Assembly (NCBI GenBank): GCA_900321795.1
Contig: ONXO01000015.1
Coordinates: 1-8,587, forward strand
Reading direction: 5' to 3'
Source of the DNA: an uncultured Eubacteriales bacterium
GTDB taxonomy: Bacteria > Bacillota_I > Bacilli_A > RF39 > UBA660
DNA: 8,587 nucleotides
Shown: positions 1 through 5,304 of the stretch, in pieces
Layout of the letters: every line of letters starts with the position of its first letter
How positions within the stretch are numbered: the stretch's first letter is position 1
Notes under the pieces: generated by a model
Told to the model about the DNA's origin: nothing
The model's input: only the letters and a program-made list of their open reading frames with translations
Databases searched by the model: none
Program-made: the position numbers and the translations under genes

Positions 1-86
1 AAATTTAAGTAAACTCAAATAATGGAAAAGCCTTATTTTACAGGGATTTAAGCCTAGTCGACACTTGGTAAAAATCTCCCCCTGAA
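1..86. other. Unidentified non-coding stretch before a terminator
   Basis: No convincing open reading frame crosses this left edge: stops are frequent and no start with a ribosome binding site is seen. The stretch contains the direct repeat AAGCCT (38-43 and 50-55) and a C-rich tract just before the terminator. It may be the 3' untranslated tail of a gene, or of a structured RNA, lying to the left of the window. I could not match it to tmRNA, RNase P RNA, SRP RNA or a tRNA by eye. An attachment-site remnant is another possibility but nothing here proves it. Confidence 0.3.
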
Positions 87-110
87 GGAGCCGAAAGGCT
101 CCATTTTTGT
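87..110 (+). terminator. Rho-independent terminator of an upstream transcript
   Basis: A perfect 6-bp GC-rich stem, GGAGCC (87-92) and GGCTCC (97-102), closes a GAAA tetraloop and is followed by ATTTTTGT. GNRA loops stabilise such hairpins, and the T-run is on the plus-strand side, so this should end transcription arriving from the left. The terminated gene lies outside the window. Confidence 0.85.
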
Positions 111-116
111 TATAAT
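108..116 (+). promoter_or_regulatory. Candidate extended -10 promoter for the 183-989 gene
   Basis: TGTTATAAT is a perfect extended -10 element (TGn followed by TATAAT), directly after the terminator T-run. No good -35 box lies 17 bp upstream, where the terminator stem sits, but extended -10 promoters depend less on one. The predicted start near 123 would give a leader of about 60 nt. A second TATAAT at 158-163 is an alternative, but its -35 region (TTTCTT, 135-140) is poor and its start would fall right at the ribosome binding site. Confidence 0.5.
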
Positions 117-182
117 TTTATTCACATTAATATCTTTCTTTTATAAAATTTTTATTATATAATTAAGAAAAGGAGTGAGATT

Positions 183-989
183 ATGAAAATATTAAAAGTA
201 TTTTTAACAGTAGTATCATGTACTATATTATCTGCATTAGTTTTGGGATTTTCTTTAACATTTACAGTAAAAAGTTTTCTTATAAAGGAAGTGGCTCCAA
301 AAACAATAAGAGAATTATTAAGAATAGAGTATGTTAAAACAAATGAACTTGATAGCCATAAATTAGAAGTTTTAGATAGGGTATTTTATGATAAAAATAC
401 AAGTTCTACAATAGAGATAATAGTAGATAATTTTCTAGAATATAGAGAAAATAAAAGTGCATATAAAGTTAAAGAAAAAGATTTAAAAGTTGTTAGAGAA
501 TTTATGGTAAAACATAGACAAGATTTATCTGATTTTTCTAAAGAAGAATTAACAGAAAAAGAAATTGTAGATCATTTTCAAGTAGAAGTGATAAATGATG
601 AAGTTATAGATATATTTGAAAAAATAGATAAAGATTTAAAAGATACAGAAAAAATAGTGCTTGATGTATATACTAAAGCTATTTCAAATAAAACTAAGAC
701 TATAATGCTAGTAGCAGCAGTAGTATTAGTGGGAATTATAATGTTGCTAAATTTACCAATAACAAAGTCTTTAGGTAAAATAGGTGTATCTGTATTGATA
801 TCAGGTATAATTTTAGCACTGATGTATGTAGCGTTAACGGTATTAAGAGACAAGGTTACTACTTCCTTTAAACTAGATGTAGATTTAGATAGTATTAAGT
901 TTAATATGTTTTTGATATGGAGTATAGTAGAAATAGCATTAGGAACAACACTAATAATTGTAAAAAGATTTGTTCCCAAGAAAAATTAA
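183..989 (+). CDS. Unrecognised membrane protein with a large region between TM1 and TM2
   Basis: I do not recognise this 268-residue protein and assign no function. It starts with a hydrophobic segment at about residues 5-29, which could be an uncleaved signal anchor. Next come about 140 residues of charged, mostly helical-looking sequence (about 32-172) rich in Lys, Glu and Asp. Three hydrophobic segments follow, at about 174-191, 200-221 and 240-260, and the protein ends in a basic tail (KRFVPKKN). With four membrane spans and the N-terminus inside, the large domain would be outside the cell. VVSC at residues 10-13 loosely resembles a lipobox, but the hydrophobic stretch before it is too short and continues beyond Cys13. 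The start is supported by AGGAG at 171-175, 7 nt before the ATG. A terminator precedes the gene and terminator-like hairpins follow it, so it is probably transcribed alone. Confidence 0.8.
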   Translation: MKILKVFLTVVSCTILSALVLGFSLTFTVKSFLIKEVAPKTIRELLRIEYVKTNELDSHKLEVLDRVFYDKNTSSTIEIIVDNFLEYRENKSAYKVKEKDLKVVREFMVKHRQDLSDFSKEELTEKEIVDHFQVEVINDEVIDIFEKIDKDLKDTEKIVLDVYTKAISNKTKTIMLVAAVVLVGIIMLLNLPITKSLGKIGVSVLISGIILALMYVALTVLRDKVTTSFKLDVDLDSIKFNMFLIWSIVEIALGTTLIIVKRFVPKKN

Positions 990-1005
990 TTTTGTCTAAA
1001 AATTA

Positions 1006-1037
1006 TATCTTATAAGATAAGTTATCCTTTGTGGATA
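1006..1037. repeat. Overlapping inverted repeats downstream of the membrane protein gene
   Basis: TATCTTATAAGATA (1006-1019) is a perfect 14-bp palindrome. Overlapping it is GATAA-G-TTATC (1016-1026), followed by TATCC-TTTGT-GGATA (1023-1037). These could be a protein-binding site or alternative hairpins in the 3' end of the upstream transcript. AT-rich DNA yields short palindromes by chance, but three overlapping ones in 32 bases are notable. No function is assigned. Confidence 0.45.
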
Positions 1038-1051
1038 GTCAGAGTGTAAAC

Positions 1052-1083
1052 AACCCCTAGTCTTTATCTAGAGGTTTTCTTTT
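1052..1083 (+). terminator. Probable terminator of the 183-989 gene
   Basis: AACCCCTAG (1052-1060) pairs with CTAGAGGTT (1068-1076) in a 9-bp stem with one internal mismatch and a 7-nt loop, followed by TTCTTTT. It starts 62 nt after the stop codon. The hairpin also superficially resembles the terminal hairpins of IS200/IS605 elements, but no transposase or accessory gene is nearby, so a terminator is the simpler reading. Confidence 0.65.
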
Positions 1084-1114
1084 GTAAGATTTTTTGCTTA
1101 CATTTTCATTTTTT
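1083..1114 (+). terminator. Second, weaker terminator-like hairpin
   Basis: TGTAAG (1083-1088) and CTTACA (1097-1102) form a perfect 6-bp stem with an 8-nt loop, followed by TTTTCATTTTTT. It lies immediately after the hairpin at 1052-1076, so the two could work as a tandem terminator. The stem is AT-rich and weak alone. Confidence 0.4.
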
Positions 1115-1281
1115 GCACAGTATATATCAGCTATGTATCATAGGTCTGTTTAGAATCTGCAAAACTTCTTTCTTATCACAATATAGATTTTTTATATTTT
1201 TAACCATCTTTATTAAAACACTTTTAAAAAAGAAAAGTGCTGACTTTTTCAACATTCTGAAATGATTAATAATTAAATTAA
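1115..1281. other. Non-coding gap with no recognised gene
   Basis: This is the central part of the 340-base space between the stop at 989 and the start at 1330. I see no open reading frame with a ribosome binding site on either strand and no recognised RNA. It contains CTATG-TAT-CATAG (1131-1143) and CACTTTT (1219-1225) pairing with AAAAGTG (1233-1239), with TTTTT at 1244-1248. The latter could be a weak terminator. A small RNA or a decayed mobile-element fragment cannot be excluded. Confidence 0.4.
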
Positions 1282-1310
1282 ATGACAGAAGTCAATTTAT
1301 AATGTATAAT
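1282..1310 (+). promoter_or_regulatory. Promoter for the membrane protein/ABC-F operon
   Basis: ATGACA (1282-1287) matches the sigma-A -35 box at five of six positions. It is separated by exactly 17 bp from a perfect TATAAT at 1305-1310. A second TATAAT lies at 1298-1303 but lacks a good -35 partner. The predicted start near 1317 gives a leader of only about 13 nt that begins at the ribosome binding site. A short dyad, TGAC-AGAA-GTCA (1283-1294), overlaps the -35 box and could be a regulator site, though this is speculative. Confidence 0.7.
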
Positions 1311-1329
1311 TAACTTAAGAGGTAGAAGT

Positions 1330-2136
1330 ATGAATATATTTGAAAAGATATTATATTGGCTGCAGGGGACTATGGAAGAACCACAAGCTTGGGGATGGTT
1401 TCATTTGATATGGATAGCTTTAGCGGCTTTAGCCATTTTATTTCTATATTTAAGAAGAAATTACTATAGTGACAAACAGCTTAAAAGAGTATTAGCCTTC
1501 TATGGAATCACAGCATTACTCCTAGAACTAATTAAACAACTTATCTGGGCATTCAATTATAATCCAGTAACAGGCCTTATTACATGGGATTATGAATGGT
1601 ATGCAGCACCTTTCCAACTTTGTACAACTCCAATATATGTGTCTTTAGTATGCGTATTTTTAAAAAAAGGAACTCTAAGAGATCACATGCTTTCATATAT
1701 TGCTTACTTCACTATATTAGGAAGTGTATCAACAATTTTAATGCCTGACAGCTGTCTAGTATCTACAATAGAAGTAAATATACATACTATGTTCTTACAT
1801 TTAGGGAGCTTTGTAGTAAGCGTTTATCTAATGATGAGTGGTGAAGTAAAACCAACGAAAGATAATTTTATAGGATCATTCAAAGTATTTACTATGTTTG
1901 TCATTATTGCTTTAGCGTTAAACATATCAATCTACCATTCAGGAATATTAAATGGCGAAACATTTAACATGTTCTATATAAGTCCATATTTTATAAGTAG
2001 CCTTCCAGTATTTGATACTGTGCAAAAAGCTATTCTTTATCCAGTATATTTATTATTTTACATAGTAGCTTTAACACTAGGTGCTAGCATAATATATTTA
2101 ATAAATGTAGGAGTGACAAAATTAATAAAAAGATAA
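1330..2136 (+). CDS. TIGR02206/YwaF-like integral membrane protein (TMEM164-related)
   Basis: This 268-residue polytopic protein resembles the bacterial YwaF/TIGR02206 family, which is related to eukaryotic TMEM164. Hydrophobic segments lie at about residues 24-41, 53-73, 99-111, 122-138, 153-169, 185-202 and 236-260. Family-like landmarks are WGWFH near the first segment (21-25), APFQLC (93-98), a proline-aspartate turn (139-140), HTMFLHLG (152-159) and NMFYISPY (213-220). The bacterial role is not established. Human TMEM164 has been reported as a cysteine-dependent phospholipid acyltransferase, so Cys98 and the histidines at 152 and 157 are candidates for function; that transfer is inference. 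The start is supported by AAGAGG (1317-1322), 7 nt before the ATG, and by the promoter just upstream. The ABC-F gene follows 12 nt after the stop, so the two are probably co-transcribed. Confidence 0.75.
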   Translation: MNIFEKILYWLQGTMEEPQAWGWFHLIWIALAALAILFLYLRRNYYSDKQLKRVLAFYGITALLLELIKQLIWAFNYNPVTGLITWDYEWYAAPFQLCTTPIYVSLVCVFLKKGTLRDHMLSYIAYFTILGSVSTILMPDSCLVSTIEVNIHTMFLHLGSFVVSVYLMMSGEVKPTKDNFIGSFKVFTMFVIIALALNISIYHSGILNGETFNMFYISPYFISSLPVFDTVQKAILYPVYLLFYIVALTLGASIIYLINVGVTKLIKR

Positions 2137-2148
2137 CAAGGTGATTAT

Positions 2149-3774
2149 ATGCAACTTAAAAATCTAAGCATGTCCTATGGAGTGCAAACAATATTTGAAG
2201 ATGTAAACTTATTTATTCCAGATGATGAAAAAATAGGTGTAGTGGGCGTTAATGGAGCAGGAAAAACTACACTTTTTAAAGTGCTTATGAATATAGAAGA
2301 ACCAACAAGCGGAAAAGTAATTTTCAAAAATAGTGCAAAAGTAGGCTGGCTTGCTCAGGTGCTAGAAGATGATACAAAAGACATGAATGAAATAGTACTT
2401 GATTACTTAATGAGCGGAAGACCAATTAAAGAATTAAATAATGAGCTAACTAAATGTTATGAAGAACTAGCAATTAGAAATGAAAACGAAAAAATAATAT
2501 ACCAAAAAATAGAAAAGATTCAAAAAAAGCTTGAAGCATTAGACCAGTATAATGCAGAAAACATTTTATTAGAAATTATTGAAGGAATGAGTATCCAAGA
2601 GGATTTGCTATATAAGAAACTTAATGAATTATCAGGTGGTCAAAAATCAAAAGTAGCTTTTGCTAAACTACTCTATTCTAATCCAGAAATAATGCTTCTT
2701 GATGAACCAACTAACCACTTGGATGAAGAAACTAAAGAATATGTAACAAACTTTTTAAAAAACTATAACAAAACAGTACTTATTATTTCACATGATACTA
2801 AGCTTTTAGATGAAGTTACAACTAAAACATTGTTCCTTGATAAACGAACTAAAAACTTCACTTTATTTGATGGAAGCTATAGTATATTTCTAAGGCAAGA
2901 AGAGGCAAGAGAACTAGCACTTGAAAGAGAAGCCTTGGCTCAGCAAAAGGAAGAAGAAAAACTAAAAGCTATAGTAGAAAAGTATAAAACCTCTTCTGGT
3001 AAAAGAAAGAAAATGGCTCAGGATAGAGAGAAGAAATTGGAAAAGCTTTTAGCAAACAAAATAGAAGCGCCTGCGCTAAACAAACAAGCCAAATTTAGTA
3101 TTGAATTAGAAACTGAAGAAAATAACTATCCAATAGAAATAGTTAATCTTTCATTTAAATACGATCATGAAAGTAATAACAACATAATAGATAGTTTAAC
3201 ATTTACTTTAGGAAAGGGCGAAAAATTCTTAATAGTAGGCGAAAATGGGGTTGGTAAAAGTACACTTTTGAAGCTAATTGTCGGTATTTTATCTCCATTA
3301 AAAGGAGAAATAAAAAAGGCATCTAAAACTAAAATAGCTTACTATGCACAGGAGCTTGAAACTTTAGACGCAGAAAAGACAATATTTGATAATTTCTATG
3401 ATACTAATCTTAATAATAAAGAAGTAAGAAGTGTACTATCTAAATTCTTATTTACAGGCGATGAAGTTTTCAAAAAAGTAAAGGTATTGTCTCCAGGAGA
3501 AAAAGCACGTGTAGCTTTAGCAAAACTAGCAGTAGCCAAAGCCAATCTTTTAGTACTAGATGAGCCAACTAACCATTTAGACCCACAAATGCAGAAACTT
3601 ATTGGAGAAGTATTTGCTTCGTTTAAAGGCAGCATGATAGTAGTTTCTCATAACCCTGACTTCGTAGATACATTGAATATAGAGAGACTATTAATCTTAC
3701 CTGAAGGAAAAATAAAATATTATAACAAAGATATAGTGATGCACTATCACGAACTAAACAATAAAAAACACTAG
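2149..3774 (+). CDS. ABC-F family ATPase (two ATPase domains, no membrane domain)
   Basis: This 541-residue protein has two ABC ATPase domains in one chain and no membrane segments, the ABC-F pattern. Family members act at the ribosome, in translation control or rescue, or in protection from antibiotics; they are not transporters. Domain 1 has Walker A GVNGAGKTT (33-41), Q-loop Gln70, signature LSGGQ (161-165), Walker B with DEPTNHLD (185-192) and H-loop His215. A charged helical insertion at about 85-155 is the expected arm. The inter-domain linker (about 245-325) is helical and basic around residues 284-304 (SSGKRKK onwards), as expected for the region that reaches toward the ribosomal P-site. 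Domain 2 has Walker A GENGVGKST (364-372), Gln401, variant signature LSPGE (447-451), DEPTNHLD (471-478) and His501. Both catalytic glutamates are present. AAGGTG (2138-2143) precedes the ATG by 5 nt. The exact subfamily, and whether it confers resistance, cannot be decided by eye. Confidence 0.93.
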   Translation: MQLKNLSMSYGVQTIFEDVNLFIPDDEKIGVVGVNGAGKTTLFKVLMNIEEPTSGKVIFKNSAKVGWLAQVLEDDTKDMNEIVLDYLMSGRPIKELNNELTKCYEELAIRNENEKIIYQKIEKIQKKLEALDQYNAENILLEIIEGMSIQEDLLYKKLNELSGGQKSKVAFAKLLYSNPEIMLLDEPTNHLDEETKEYVTNFLKNYNKTVLIISHDTKLLDEVTTKTLFLDKRTKNFTLFDGSYSIFLRQEEARELALEREALAQQKEEEKLKAIVEKYKTSSGKRKKMAQDREKKLEKLLANKIEAPALNKQAKFSIELETEENNYPIEIVNLSFKYDHESNNNIIDSLTFTLGKGEKFLIVGENGVGKSTLLKLIVGILSPLKGEIKKASKTKIAYYAQELETLDAEKTIFDNFYDTNLNNKEVRSVLSKFLFTGDEVFKKVKVLSPGEKARVALAKLAVAKANLLVLDEPTNHLDPQMQKLIGEVFASFKGSMIVVSHNPDFVDTLNIERLLILPEGKIKYYNKDIVMHYHELNNKKH

Positions 3775-3800
3775 ACAATAACTAAAAAGAAAATTATAAT
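3772..3800 (+). promoter_or_regulatory. Promoter for the FAD-dependent oxidoreductase gene
   Basis: TAGACA (3772-3777) matches the -35 consensus at five of six positions and lies exactly 17 bp before a perfect TATAAT (3795-3800). The -35 box contains the TAG stop codon of the ABC-F gene. Transcription would begin near 3807, at the edge of the ribosome binding site, giving a leader of about 18 nt. No terminator separates the two genes, so read-through from the ABC-F operon is also likely. Confidence 0.65.
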
Positions 3801-3807
3801 TAATTAT

Positions 3808-3816
3808 GGAGGGTGA
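3808..3816 (+). promoter_or_regulatory. Strong ribosome binding site of the FAD oxidoreductase
   Basis: GGAGGGTGA is almost fully complementary to the 3' end of 16S rRNA and ends 8 nt before the ATG at 3825. The ATG at 3806 overlaps this site and is out of frame with the gene, which supports 3825 as the real start. Confidence 0.75.
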
Positions 3817-3824
3817 AGGTATAA

Positions 3825-5252
3825 ATGTATGATGTAGTAATAATGGGAGCAGGACCAGCCGGGCTGTTTACTGCTTATGAACTTATAGAAAAAAAACCGG
3901 ATTTAAAAATACTTTTATTAGATCAAGGAAAATATGCAAAAGATAGATACTGCCCAATGAATAAAAAAGGAATAGACTGTGTTAATTGTAAGCCATGCAA
4001 TATAATGAGTGGATACGGAGGAGCAGGCACGTTTTCTGATGGAAAGCTAAACTATATTCCAAGACTTGGTAAATCCAATCTTTTCAAGTATATGAGTGAA
4101 GATGCTGCTTACAAAATTATAGAAGATACTGAGGAAGTATTTAATAAATTTGGCATGGATAGTGATGTTTATCCGCCAAAAGATAGAATGCAAGACGCTC
4201 TAGAAATAAAGAAAAAAGTTGCCTTAGAGGGAGCTAAACTCCTATTAATAAAACAAAAACATTTAGGAAGTGATCATCTTCCAACATATATACAAAACTT
4301 TACTGACTATTTAAAAAACAAAGGTGTAGAAGTCTTATCTAAAACAGCTGTTACTGATGTCTTGAATAGTGATGATAATACTCATATAATAGTCACTGAT
4401 AACAAAGATTATAAAGAAATAGAAAGCAAGTATGTAGTTTTAGCGCCAGGAAGAATAGGTTCAGAATGGATAAGTAATTTTGCAACTAGAAAAAATATAC
4501 CATATATGTCTCAAAGTATAGAAATAGGTGTAAGAGTTGAAGTAAGAAAAGAAGTGTTGGAAGACATTACAAACGTCATATATGATCCTTCAATATTTAT
4601 TAAAACAAATACTCACAATGATGAAATAAGAACATTTTGCACTAATCCTGGAGGATTTGTAACTAAAGAAAAATATGAAGACTTTATATGTGTTAATGGG
4701 CATGCTTTAAAAGATAAAAAATCAAATAATTCAAACTTTGCATTTATATCTAAAATATCTCTTACAGAACCAGCTACAGATACAGGACTTTATGGACAAT
4801 CTATTGCAAGAATCGCTAGTGTTTTAGGAAACGGAAAGCCAATAATTCAATCACTGAAAGATTTAAAAAGGGGTAGAAGAAGCACCTGGGATAGAATAAA
4901 TAAATTCTATATAACACCAACACTAAAAGACTGCGTAGCAGGAGATTTATCACTAGTACTTCCTCATAGAATAGTAACAGATATATTAGAAGGACTAGAG
5001 AAACTAGACAAGATTATACCTGGTGTTAACAACGATGAAACACTCCTTTATGGTCCAGAAATCAAGTTTTTCTCAAATGAAATTGAAACTAACAATACAT
5101 TTAATATAGAAGGCACTAATATATATGCAATAGGTGACGGGGCAGGAAAAGCAGGAAATATTGTAACAGCTGCAGCCACAGGTTTAATTGCCGCTAGAGA
5201 TATACTAAGTAAATATGAAATAGAAAAAGAAAATGTTTTAAAATTAAGGTAA
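3825..5252 (+). CDS. FAD-dependent oxidoreductase (COG2509-type) with N-terminal cysteine cluster
   Basis: This 475-residue cytosolic flavoprotein belongs with the widespread NAD(P)/FAD-dependent dehydrogenases of the COG2509 type, whose substrate is not established. The Rossmann dinucleotide motif GAGPAG is at residues 8-13, with the expected acidic residue ending the second strand at Asp33. LAPGR (206-210) is the second flavin-binding motif. AIGDGAGKAGN (435-445) near the C-terminus is the conserved GD segment that contacts the flavin ribityl chain. Between them sits a cysteine cluster, Cys43, Cys52, Cys55 and Cys58 (CX8CX2CX2C), followed by GYGGAGTFSDGK (63-74). This block recurs in the family and could bind an iron-sulphur cluster or zinc, but that is inference. 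The length is normal for the family. The gene has its own promoter and a hairpin over its stop codon, so it may be transcribed alone or with upstream read-through. Confidence 0.88.
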   Translation: MYDVVIMGAGPAGLFTAYELIEKKPDLKILLLDQGKYAKDRYCPMNKKGIDCVNCKPCNIMSGYGGAGTFSDGKLNYIPRLGKSNLFKYMSEDAAYKIIEDTEEVFNKFGMDSDVYPPKDRMQDALEIKKKVALEGAKLLLIKQKHLGSDHLPTYIQNFTDYLKNKGVEVLSKTAVTDVLNSDDNTHIIVTDNKDYKEIESKYVVLAPGRIGSEWISNFATRKNIPYMSQSIEIGVRVEVRKEVLEDITNVIYDPSIFIKTNTHNDEIRTFCTNPGGFVTKEKYEDFICVNGHALKDKKSNNSNFAFISKISLTEPATDTGLYGQSIARIASVLGNGKPIIQSLKDLKRGRRSTWDRINKFYITPTLKDCVAGDLSLVLPHRIVTDILEGLEKLDKIIPGVNNDETLLYGPEIKFFSNEIETNNTFNIEGTNIYAIGDGAGKAGNIVTAAATGLIAARDILSKYEIEKENVLKLR

Positions 5253-5274
5253 AGTTTTATAGGCTTTACCTTTT
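5246..5274 (+). terminator. Terminator-like hairpin over the oxidoreductase stop codon
   Basis: AAGGTAAAG (5246-5254) and CTTTACCTT (5264-5272) form a perfect 9-bp stem with a 9-nt loop. The stem can be extended outward as AATT pairing if a 2-nt bulge is allowed. The left arm contains the TAA stop (5250-5252). Only about four T residues follow before AATT, so it is a modest intrinsic terminator that may let some transcription reach addB. Confidence 0.6.
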
Positions 5275-5277
5275 AAT

Positions 5278-5288
5278 TATGATAAAAT
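5278..5288 (+). promoter_or_regulatory. Weak candidate -10 region for addB
   Basis: Two overlapping -10-like hexamers, TATGAT (5278-5283) and TAAAAT (5283-5288), each match TATAAT at five of six positions. They lie between the hairpin and the addB ribosome binding site (AAGGTGG, 5294-5300). No good -35 box is found at 16-18 bp upstream, so addB may depend partly on read-through. Confidence 0.3.
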
Positions 5289-5304
5289 AAATTAAGGTGG
5301 TATT

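Noticed and set aside
213..221. Lipobox-like VVSC at residues 10-13 of the 183-989 protein
   Set aside because: The hydrophobic stretch before the cysteine is only about 7 residues and continues past it, so a signal anchor fits better than a lipoprotein signal.
578..979. Minus-strand open frame of 133 codons
   Set aside because: It lies wholly inside the 183-989 gene, has no ribosome binding site and reads as low-complexity Ser/Ile/Thr-rich antisense of AT-rich coding sequence.
1030..1083. Possible IS200/IS605 end or decayed transposase fragment
   Set aside because: The hairpin style and a short frame reading FVDSQSVNNP are suggestive, but there is no transposase gene, no second end and no target duplication in view.
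3396..3635. Minus-strand open frame inside the ABC-F gene
   Set aside because: It is antisense to the conserved second ATPase domain, whose motifs are intact on the plus strand.
2149..3774. Calling the ABC-F protein a named antibiotic resistance determinant
   Set aside because: Motifs show ABC-F membership only; resistance subfamilies cannot be separated from housekeeping ones without alignment and testing.
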